A DNA stretch of 37,653 nt from NCBI GenBank assembly GCA_026391195.1, contig JAPLEI010000061.1, forward strand, positions 646 through 38,298, given 5' to 3'. Below are positions 19,154 to 27,026 of this stretch, in pieces (position 1 is the first letter of the stretch; every line of letters starts with the position of its first letter). Source of the DNA: Bacteroidota bacterium. Its GTDB lineage: Bacteria; Bacteroidota; Bacteroidia; Chitinophagales; Chitinophagaceae. The position numbers and the translations under genes are program-made. The notes beneath the pieces were generated by a model. That model was not told where the DNA came from and ran no database searches. It saw nothing but the letters and a program-made list of their open reading frames with translations.

Positions 19154-20815
19154 TTATTTTGCTAACCTACCATCCTCTAATCTAAGCACTACATCAAACA
19201 GGGAAATATCCTGCTCTTTCGCAATGATAATGGCTGTTGATTTTCTTTGTGTTTTTATATAATTGAGCAGTAACTTTTTTTCATCTATCGAAAGTTGCAA
19301 GAAGGGTTCTTCTAGCAGTAACAACCTGCTTTTTCCTATCAACGACCGGGTAAGTAAAATTCTTTGTCGGATACTTTGCGATAATCTTTTGCCCAGGGGA
19401 TCGAGTAAAGTGTCAAATCCTTGCGATTGAGATTGAATAAAGTTAATCAGGCCAGTATATTCCGCTACGTCCATAATCTCAGATATAGTAATGGTAGGAT
19501 CCCCCATCGTAATGTTTTCCAATAGGGTTCCCCTAAAAATATCCTGCTGGTTTAATAGCACACCCGTTTGCTGCCGCAGCGAACTGAGTCGGAAATTGGA
19601 TATCGGCAATTCGTCGATCAGTACTTGTCCATCAAAAGACTTAAAGGCTCCGGTTAATAACCGAAACAAGCTTGATTTTCCAGATCCAGATGCACCAGTT
19701 AACAGGGCAATCTGTCCGGGTTCAATGGTAAATTCAATGTTTTGTAATATAGTATGCCCATCTGGATAAGCGAAGTTTACATTGTGAAATTCAACTTTCA
19801 TTCCTTCGGGTCCGTCGCTTAATACTGCGGTGCCTTCTGTTTCTTTTTCAGCCCCAATAATTGCATTCATTTTTTCAACGGAGGTAAACATCTCGTAAAA
19901 GGCATCCAGACTAACCAGTAGTTTCTCTACAGAACCAATTATGGTGATGATAACCAAATCGGCAGCAATAAATTGTCCGATATTGATTTCTTGGTCTACC
20001 AGCAGCGTGGCCCCTACAATCAGCATGCCTGCGGTAATCAGGGTTTTAAATCCAATCAGGCTCCAGGCCTGTGTAAGCAATATTTTAAAGTAGCTGGTTC
20101 TGGCTTCCAGGTATCCAGTAGCCAATTCGTCGGTTTTTTGAATTTGGATATCACAGTTGCGGGTATACTTAAATGACTTAATCATTCTTGCCAGCTCTTG
20201 CAACCAAGCGGCCACCCTATATTTATAATCACTGGCTTCTAATGCTGCGCTAAAGCCAGGCTGCACAGTAAATCGGATAATTAAAACAAGCGCTAATATG
20301 AGTATCGCGCCAAAAGCAATAAATACAGGGTGGTAAAAAGATAATAATAGCAATCCCAGCGCCATTTGAATAGCTGCGGTAGGTAGGTCTAACAAGATTT
20401 TCTCGATTCCTTTTTGAAAAGAGGGAACTTCGAAAAAGCGGTTGATTAATTCGGGAAGATGGTATTTATCCAGCTTTTCTACATTCAATTGAGGAATGCG
20501 ATCGGCAAATTCGAGTGAGTAACGGACAAATATTTTTTGTTTTAGCTTTTCAATCAGTTGTAATTGCCTAACCTGCAGTAGTCCTCCCAATAGGGTTCCA
20601 CCCACTACTAATACAATCAGCACCACGATAGAGGTAGAGACAGTTCCTGCCAACACGAAATTGATGATGCTTTGGATACCCAGGGGCAGCGACAACTGAA
20701 CCAGTCCCGCCAGAATAGCGTAGAAGTAAATGGCACTGATATCTTTTCTGTCTGGTTTCAGCAAACTAAGCATCGACCTAAAAACCTTACCTGCCGACTG
20801 ATTATAATTCGCCAT
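19154..20815 (-). CDS. ABC transporter (TM domain + ATP-binding domain) with degenerate NBD motifs
   Basis: 553 aa; Walker A LLTGASGSGKSS; C-loop position LSQSIRQR; Walker B LLLLEEPF; no canonical H-loop His (TAIIIAKEQD). Confidence 0.88.
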   Translation of the reverse strand: MANYNQSAGKVFRSMLSLLKPDRKDISAIYFYAILAGLVQLSLPLGIQSIINFVLAGTVSTSIVVLIVLVVGGTLLGGLLQVRQLQLIEKLKQKIFVRYSLEFADRIPQLNVEKLDKYHLPELINRFFEVPSFQKGIEKILLDLPTAAIQMALGLLLLSFYHPVFIAFGAILILALVLIIRFTVQPGFSAALEASDYKYRVAAWLQELARMIKSFKYTRNCDIQIQKTDELATGYLEARTSYFKILLTQAWSLIGFKTLITAGMLIVGATLLVDQEINIGQFIAADLVIITIIGSVEKLLVSLDAFYEMFTSVEKMNAIIGAEKETEGTAVLSDGPEGMKVEFHNVNFAYPDGHTILQNIEFTIEPGQIALLTGASGSGKSSLFRLLTGAFKSFDGQVLIDELPISNFRLSSLRQQTGVLLNQQDIFRGTLLENITMGDPTITISEIMDVAEYTGLINFIQSQSQGFDTLLDPLGKRLSQSIRQRILLTRSLIGKSRLLLLEEPFLQLSIDEKKLLLNYIKTQRKSTAIIIAKEQDISLFDVVLRLEDGRLAK

Positions 20816-20850
20816 GAATATTGATTAATGAGTAGGGTATAAACCAGCGC

Positions 20851-20872
20851 GCACCGGTAGTTTCACCGGTGC
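20851..20872. promoter_or_regulatory. Perfect 8-bp-stem hairpin GCACCGGT-agtttc-ACCGGTGC in the ABC transporter 5' leader
   Basis: Direct reading. It lies between the 89-aa ORF stop and the ABC transporter start. Confidence 0.4.
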
Positions 20873-20907
20873 AAAAGTATAACATTTTTTGCGGCATTCT
20901 GTTCGGT

Positions 20908-21177
20908 CTACTGGGTAACGGGGGCAAAGATGCTCAACTCGATATGTGCCCGAATACTCAATTCCTGCTCTTGGTAGGCCCTGATTTTTTTGAGTACTTT
21001 CTGTAAATTGTTTTCCAACTCATGGATACGAGTTTCCGAACGCATCCGCTCATCGGCGCTCAGTTGGTTAGATTGTATGCGATTTTGGTGGTATAGAATT
21101 TTTACGGAAAAAATATCTTTCACGATTTTTTCGGCATCTTGTTTCGGAAAATTTCCATCGATAATTGAGAGTTCCAT
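20908..21177 (-). CDS. Hypothetical protein, predicted mostly helical
   Basis: 89 aa; charged helical sequence with ATG start, 92 bp upstream of the ABC transporter. Confidence 0.6.
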   Translation of the reverse strand: MELSIIDGNFPKQDAEKIVKDIFSVKILYHQNRIQSNQLSADERMRSETRIHELENNLQKVLKKIRAYQEQELSIRAHIELSIFAPVTQ

Positions 21178-21203
21178 TGTATAATAGTTGGTTGATGATA
21201 AAA

Positions 21204-22607
21204 TTATTGTCCTTGCGCTGCAGTAAAACCGGGCACACCATCAAAATTGTATAGATTTTCGGTTTTGATGATTTCTATTCCCTGTTGATTCACTTGTTCC
21301 ATTAGGTCCAACACATCCTGATAATAAATCGGCTGTTTGGCGGCAGCAGTAAAGCGACATCTCCAATGATCGGTGCAAAAAGTTTCGGGAAAGCCTTCGG
21401 GCCATACTTTGGTACCCCGGTTAGTAATCATTTTAAGGTCCAATTTTTGCAGCGTACTCTTTTTCAAATTACCTGCCAGTTCTGATGCATTTCTATTGGT
21501 ATTACTGATAAACAGATCTACTCCTACTAAATCTTTGGTAGCTGGTTTTTCTGGAACGTATAGATGCTGCACCTGCTTTATTCCCTGCTGAAATGCAACC
21601 GGCTTTAACTGAGAAGGTTGTTTACCCAATCTGCTAATGATTGCATCTGCGAATGCCTGGGTGCCTACCTGCTCGCGGGAGATATTGGGATGATAGATGT
21701 CTGCAGTATGGATGCCATCTTCTATGGTTTTCAGCCAGGCATTTTGTATCAGGGCTGCGGGCTTTTCCTGCTCGATATGCAGCAGCATTTGAATGGCAGC
21801 CAGCAACAATCCCGATGGATTGGCAATATCCTTTCCGGCAATCTTTGGAGCAGAACCATGAATCGCTTCGAACAGGGCAAAATTATGGCCAATATTCACG
21901 CTGCCCCCCAAGCCTACAGAGCCGGTAACAATCACATCAAATTGTTCAGGGGTATCTGCTAGTCTTGCAGCGCCGATATCTACAATCAAATGCTCCTGTT
22001 CAATTTCCGGGTAGTCGGCTCCTATTTTAGAAAAGGTTTTATGAAATAAACCGTCGGTTAATTTCATGATATTATCCTTGGTAAAACAACTCACTTTCTT
22101 TCTGCCGCAGGTGCGGGCATATTCAAATGCATATCTGATAATTTTTTCTGTGCCGGGTTTAGAAATCAGCTTCAGACACTGAATTACTTCGTCGGTTTGC
22201 TGATGTTCAATACCGGCATACAAGTCTTCCTCATTTTCCCGAACAATTACCACATCCATAATGGGGTGCTTGGTAGCAACAAATGGGTGGTACGACTGGC
22301 AGGGACGGATATTGGCGTACAAGCCCAAAACTTTCCGCATGGTTACATTTAAACTCTTATATCCGCCTCCCTGGGGGGTAGTAATGGGCCCTTTTAAGAA
22401 AATTTTATTTCTACGAAGAGTTTCCCAGGCTGCCGGCGGAATACCCGAGGAAATGCCACTTAGATAAGCGCGTTCACCTACCTCAATCGATTCAGTTTCA
22501 ATGGCTGCGCCGGCTGCTTGTAGAATCCGGAGGGTAGCTTCCATTATTTCCGGACCAATCCCGTCGCCGGGGGCAATGGTAATTTTTATTGGATTTTTCA
22601 CATTCAT
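21204..22607 (-). CDS. icd: NADP-dependent isocitrate dehydrogenase-like protein with apparent internal in-frame deletion
   Basis: IAPGDGIGPEIMEATL, SLNVTMRKVLGLYANIRP, FEAIHGSAPKIAGKDIANPSG and a Thermus-type C-terminal extension. The expected NLYGDILSD-type segment is absent between FDVIVT and GSVGLGG. Confidence 0.88.
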   Translation of the reverse strand: MNVKNPIKITIAPGDGIGPEIMEATLRILQAAGAAIETESIEVGERAYLSGISSGIPPAAWETLRRNKIFLKGPITTPQGGGYKSLNVTMRKVLGLYANIRPCQSYHPFVATKHPIMDVVIVRENEEDLYAGIEHQQTDEVIQCLKLISKPGTEKIIRYAFEYARTCGRKKVSCFTKDNIMKLTDGLFHKTFSKIGADYPEIEQEHLIVDIGAARLADTPEQFDVIVTGSVGLGGSVNIGHNFALFEAIHGSAPKIAGKDIANPSGLLLAAIQMLLHIEQEKPAALIQNAWLKTIEDGIHTADIYHPNISREQVGTQAFADAIISRLGKQPSQLKPVAFQQGIKQVQHLYVPEKPATKDLVGVDLFISNTNRNASELAGNLKKSTLQKLDLKMITNRGTKVWPEGFPETFCTDHWRCRFTAAAKQPIYYQDVLDLMEQVNQQGIEIIKTENLYNFDGVPGFTAAQGQ

Positions 22608-22654
22608 TTTGCGAAATTGCACCAATTAATCCATATATTTTTATTTATAGTTAT

Positions 22655-22662
22655 TATATTTG
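22655..22662 (+). promoter_or_regulatory. Candidate Bacteroidota -7 promoter element TATATTTG upstream of the LysR gene
   Basis: Exact match to TAnnTTTG. No clear -33 TTG at ideal spacing. Confidence 0.3.
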
Positions 22663-22677
22663 CAATAAATATTGTTT

Positions 22678-23607
22678 ATGAACTTCACTTTACATCAACT
22701 CCGTGTTTTTTTAGTGGTAACCGAGAAGAAGAGTATTACCCTAGCCGCCCGTGAGCTTAACATGACGCAGCCGGCGGTTTCGATACAGTTGAAAAATTTG
22801 CAAGATCAGTTCGATCTTCCGCTTACGGAAGTGATTGGCAGAAAATTATACATTACTGATTTTGGAAAAGAAATTGAAGGCATAGCAATTCGGGTATTAA
22901 ATGAAGTGGATGCCATTAAAGATCACTCCCTCCGCTTTCAGGGAATTTTATCGGGTAAACTGCGGATAGCTACAGTTTCTACCGGAAAATATATTATGCC
23001 CTATTTCCTGCGCAAGTTTTTATCTGAAAATCCCGAGGTAGAACTGGAGATGGAAGTGAGTAATAAAAATACAGTACTAGAAGGGTTGCGGAATAATGAA
23101 GTTGATTTTGCCTTGATTACTGTATTGCCAACAGATATAGACCTGTATGAAGAAATTCTGATGCCGAACCGCTTATTTTTATTTGGGGCTTCTGAAAATG
23201 CCCTGCCAACCACTGAAGCCGCCGGAGCCACCTTGTTTAAAGAACTCCCGCTCATTTTCCGGGAAGAAGGATCGGGTACCCGACACACCATGCAACAGTA
23301 TTTTCAAAAAGCGAACATCAGTCCACGTGTTGGCCTCTCCCTCAGCTCTAATGAAGCGGTTAAACAAGCGGTACTTGCCGGCCTGGGCTATTCTGTGTTA
23401 CCCTTAGTAAGTGTGGGAGATGAATTAAAGCTGAATAAAATTGCCATCATTCCCGTAAAAGGATTCCCATTGCGCACCCAGTGGCGACTGGTATGGCTAC
23501 AGAAAAAGCAGTTAACGGCTGTGGCAGCTGCGTTTTTAAAATATATGCGGGAACACAAACAGGAAATTTATCAAACGCATTTTGCTTACCTCGAAGAATA
23601 TTTTTAA
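22678..23607 (+). CDS. LysR-family transcriptional regulator
   Basis: MNFTLHQLRVFLVVTEKKSITLAARELNMTQPAVSIQLKNLQDQF HTH, plus an effector-binding domain. Confidence 0.93.
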   Translation: MNFTLHQLRVFLVVTEKKSITLAARELNMTQPAVSIQLKNLQDQFDLPLTEVIGRKLYITDFGKEIEGIAIRVLNEVDAIKDHSLRFQGILSGKLRIATVSTGKYIMPYFLRKFLSENPEVELEMEVSNKNTVLEGLRNNEVDFALITVLPTDIDLYEEILMPNRLFLFGASENALPTTEAAGATLFKELPLIFREEGSGTRHTMQQYFQKANISPRVGLSLSSNEAVKQAVLAGLGYSVLPLVSVGDELKLNKIAIIPVKGFPLRTQWRLVWLQKKQLTAVAAAFLKYMREHKQEIYQTHFAYLEEYF

Positions 23608-23698
23608 TTGTCTCTTTTAAATCTAAAGATTCGTTAATTCGCTCAGTTCAGGTAAACGAGTAGCTACTTTGCGCGTCTAACCTACTGAACTGATAGCT

Positions 23699-24274
23699 AT
23701 GCGATTGAATGTAACCCAACGACTATTACTTTTGGCCTCTGCTTGCTGGTTTTTCGGCGAAGGGTTATTAGGGCCCCTATTTGCTGTGTATGCCGAAAAA
23801 GTTGGGGGCGACCTACTGGATATCACGAGCGCCTGGGCATTATTTTTAATTACTTCCGGCATTTTGTATATCGTTTTTGGTAAGCTTTTTCGGAATTCAA
23901 CCCGTAAGAAAGAAATAATGGTTGTAGGCTATGCCCTCAATACCGTTTTTACTTTTTGCTATTTATTAGTGGAGAATAGTCATCAACTGATGCTACTGCA
24001 AATAGGTCTTGCCATAGCAGAAGCCATCAGTTCGCCTTTATGGGATGCGCTTTTTGCTAAAGAAATGGAGCAAACCGATGATGTGTTTTTTTGGAGCATT
24101 GCCGGGGGCCATTCTCACCTAGTTTCCGGAATAGCTATTGCAGTAGGGGGAGCCATTGCTTACTATGTTTCATTTAATGCTCTGTTTGTTATTATGGGTT
24201 CAATTCAGGCAATCGCTACGGTTATTCAATGGCGGTTACTATATATTCAGCCAAAAACTCCTTCCGAATTCTAA
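23699..24274 (+). CDS. Half-size (about 6 TM) MFS-like membrane protein
   Basis: 191 aa; GEGLLGPLFAVYAEKVGGDLLDITSAWALFLITSGILYIVFGKLFRNSTRKK resembles an MFS N-terminal half. Confidence 0.65.
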   Translation: MRLNVTQRLLLLASACWFFGEGLLGPLFAVYAEKVGGDLLDITSAWALFLITSGILYIVFGKLFRNSTRKKEIMVVGYALNTVFTFCYLLVENSHQLMLLQIGLAIAEAISSPLWDALFAKEMEQTDDVFFWSIAGGHSHLVSGIAIAVGGAIAYYVSFNALFVIMGSIQAIATVIQWRLLYIQPKTPSEF

Positions 24275-24345
24275 TGCTATTCGGTTCGTTTGTACCTTTC
24301 CGAAAATAAGTAAATGAGGAGCTTTGTTTTTTTGTTATTGGGATT

Positions 24346-25029
24346 ATGGTTGCCTGCAACGAATACTTGTTTGCACAGGATACGGCATATGTATATAAAA
24401 ATGCTACCCGCGATGGAATTGGCAAATATTATTTTGGCCGCGAAATTGCCGCCGTAATGGGGGTGACTGGAAGTTTTTGGCTGGAGCGCGACAACCGCGA
24501 TGAAGAAGAAAATACCAGTTTGGCCATCGATCATATACCGGCATCCCCCAATAGCATCATTGCCGATGTGGGTGCCGGAAGCGGGTATTATACTTTTCGG
24601 CTGAGTGCAAAAGTGCCTCAAGGCAAAGTATATGCCCTGGATATTCAAGAAGGTATGCTGGATATCCTGCGTAACCGGAAAAATCAATTAGCAGATACCC
24701 GGGTAGAAGTGAAGGCATGTACCGAAATCTCTTTGCAGCTTCCGCCCCGATCATTGGATATTGCCCTGATGGTGGATGTATATCATGAGTTAGCATATCC
24801 AAGAGAAATGCTCCAATCTTTACATACTTGTTTACGAGATACGGGAAAGCTGATATTGGTTGAATTTCGTGGGGAAGATCCCACTGTAGCTATAAAGCCC
24901 TTGCATAAAACTACTGTTGAACAACTGAACCGAGAATTAGCAGCCAGCGGATTCCGACTCGCTTACCGTGGCGATTTTATGGCTGTACAGCATTTTTTGG
25001 TGTATGAAAAAATCAAAGGAATCCGGTAG
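24346..25029 (+). CDS. Class I SAM-dependent methyltransferase
   Basis: IADVGAGSGYYTFRLSAKV (motif I), YALDIQEGMLDILRNR, DIALMVDVYHEL. The N-terminal region is uncertain (see findings). Confidence 0.85.
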   Translation: MVACNEYLFAQDTAYVYKNATRDGIGKYYFGREIAAVMGVTGSFWLERDNRDEEENTSLAIDHIPASPNSIIADVGAGSGYYTFRLSAKVPQGKVYALDIQEGMLDILRNRKNQLADTRVEVKACTEISLQLPPRSLDIALMVDVYHELAYPREMLQSLHTCLRDTGKLILVEFRGEDPTVAIKPLHKTTVEQLNRELAASGFRLAYRGDFMAVQHFLVYEKIKGIR

Positions 25030-25146
25030 GGCCTGTCATTTTTTCATTTGCCATCAGCAGACTCTTTCTGTAACACAGGCTTTTGTTTTACTTTGGCAAA
25101 AGAGCAGTTTAATGAATCCTTCATTCCATTTTTACTATTTTTGATA

Positions 25147-25932
25147 ATGCGCTATATTTTAATTTCATTAGGGCTTTTGGTAAGCTTATCCTTCCAGCTT
25201 CGGGCACAATCTAACAGAATAAATATCCATAACACCATTGGCTGGTACAACTATTTTGGAACCTTCCGACTCTCGAATCCAGTTTCTCTTCATACCGAAT
25301 ACCAATGGCGCAGAAACAATTTGATTACTGATTGGCAGCAAAGCTTATTGCGCGTAGGGGTTAATTATCAGGTGAATCCCAATGTGCTTTTCCGAATTGG
25401 GTATGCATGGGTGGAAACTTTTCCCTACGGTGAGATAACCCTTAATGTATATGGCAAAGATTTTACAGAACACCGGATTTTTCAAATGATGCAACTAACA
25501 CAAAAAGAAAGCAGATTTACATTCTCCCACCGTTTTATGCTAGAGCAAAGATGGTTGGGAAAATATAGTGAATCCCAACTTACCCGGGAAGATGTGTTTG
25601 TTTTTGCAAACCGTTTTCGGTACCTATTTAAAACCCAATATGCACTGATGCCATCAGCTCGCAAAACCAATAGTCCGTATCTCGCCTTGTATGATGAAAT
25701 ACTGATTGGATTTGGAAAAAATGTTTCCGTAAATATTTTCGATCAAAACCGGTTGGGCTGTATACTGGGATATCGAATTTCGCCCAGGGTAAACATTGAG
25801 GCGGGTTATCTTAACCAGATTATTCAATATGGCCGCCAAATAACGGGGCAACCGGTATTTCAATATAATCAGGGAGTGATTATAAATTCTAACTTCACTT
25901 TTGATTGGCGAAAAAAGAAAAGTCCTAAGTAG
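25147..25932 (+). CDS. DUF2490-like outer-membrane beta-barrel protein
   Basis: MRYILISLGLLVSLSFQLRAQ signal; EYQWRRNNLITDWQQSLLRVGVNYQ, LEQRWLGK. Start refined to the internal ATG. Confidence 0.75.
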   Translation: MRYILISLGLLVSLSFQLRAQSNRINIHNTIGWYNYFGTFRLSNPVSLHTEYQWRRNNLITDWQQSLLRVGVNYQVNPNVLFRIGYAWVETFPYGEITLNVYGKDFTEHRIFQMMQLTQKESRFTFSHRFMLEQRWLGKYSESQLTREDVFVFANRFRYLFKTQYALMPSARKTNSPYLALYDEILIGFGKNVSVNIFDQNRLGCILGYRISPRVNIEAGYLNQIIQYGRQITGQPVFQYNQGVIINSNFTFDWRKKKSPK

Positions 25933-25941
25933 AATAGCCTT

Positions 25942-26904
25942 CTATTTTCTGGCCATTACTTTTTCAGCAGCCGCAACAATAAACGGCGTATCTAATCCAT
26001 ACTTGGTTAACAGTTCAGTAGGCTTACCACTCTCGCCGAAAGTGTCTTTCGTTCCAATAAACTCAATGGGTATAGGATGATGAGCAGCCGCCGCCTGAGC
26101 AATTGAATCTCCCAATCCACCAATAATATTGTGTTCTTCCACGGTTACCGCGCAACCGGTTTTGCGTATCGATTGCAATACCGCTTCCGTATCCAGTGGT
26201 TTAATGGTATGGATATTAATCAGTTCAACACTGTATCCCTTATCTTCTAATATCCTGCCGGCTTCTATGGCTTTCCAAACCATGTGTCCGCAGGCAATCA
26301 GGGTTACATCCGTTCCTTCACTTAATTGTTGTGCTTTACCAATTACAAAATCGGCTCCATTTTCACTGGTAAAATTGGGCCATTTGGGGCGCCCGAAACG
26401 CAGGTAAACCGGACCTTCATAATTTGCGATTGCCTGAGTGGCAGCTTTGGTTTGATTAAAATCACAGGGAACGATAACCGTCATGCCCGGTAACATCTTC
26501 ATCAAGCCAATATCTTCCAGTATCTGATGGGTAGCCCCGTCTTCACCCAGGGTGAGTCCTGCATGTGATGCACAAATTTTTACGTTTTTACCGCTATATA
26601 CAATGCTTTGTCTGATTTGGTCGTACACCCTTCCGGTACTGAAGTTGGCAAACGTGGTGGTATACGGAATTTTACCTCCAATGGTTAATCCCGCAGCCAT
26701 TCCCATCATATTGGCTTCTGCAATTCCGCATTGGAAAAAGCGATCGGGAAATTCTTTAATAAAAGGACCTAGTTTCAGGGATCCCGCCAGGTCGGCTGTG
26801 AGCACTACTACCTGGTTGTTAGATTTACCTGCTTCATAAATGCCTTCTCCGAAACCACCGCGGGTTTCTTTTTCATTTTGTACTTGTATGTCTTTTAATC
26901 GCAT
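25942..26904 (-). CDS. Transketolase, C-terminal subunit (split type)
   Basis: 320 aa; TRGGFGEGIYEAGKSNNQVVVLTADLAGS, HAGLTLGEDGATHQILEDIGLMK, VTVEEHNIIGGLGD. Confidence 0.9.
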   Translation of the reverse strand: MRLKDIQVQNEKETRGGFGEGIYEAGKSNNQVVVLTADLAGSLKLGPFIKEFPDRFFQCGIAEANMMGMAAGLTIGGKIPYTTTFANFSTGRVYDQIRQSIVYSGKNVKICASHAGLTLGEDGATHQILEDIGLMKMLPGMTVIVPCDFNQTKAATQAIANYEGPVYLRFGRPKWPNFTSENGADFVIGKAQQLSEGTDVTLIACGHMVWKAIEAGRILEDKGYSVELINIHTIKPLDTEAVLQSIRKTGCAVTVEEHNIIGGLGDSIAQAAAAHHPIPIEFIGTKDTFGESGKPTELLTKYGLDTPFIVAAAEKVMARK

Positions 26905-27026
26905 GCCTGTTATTTGATAAGTGCAAAATACTATAAATCCATGGTTAGTAAAATAATACCCAACGGTAAAACGGTTCCTACTGTTGCCAAAAAGAAAAGG
27001 TATTCCGTTTTGGCAGGAATGGGCGT

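Noticed and set aside
21618-21962. 114-aa plus-strand ORF overlapping the IDH deletion site
   Set aside because: Antisense to clear IDH sequence; no evidence that it is coding.
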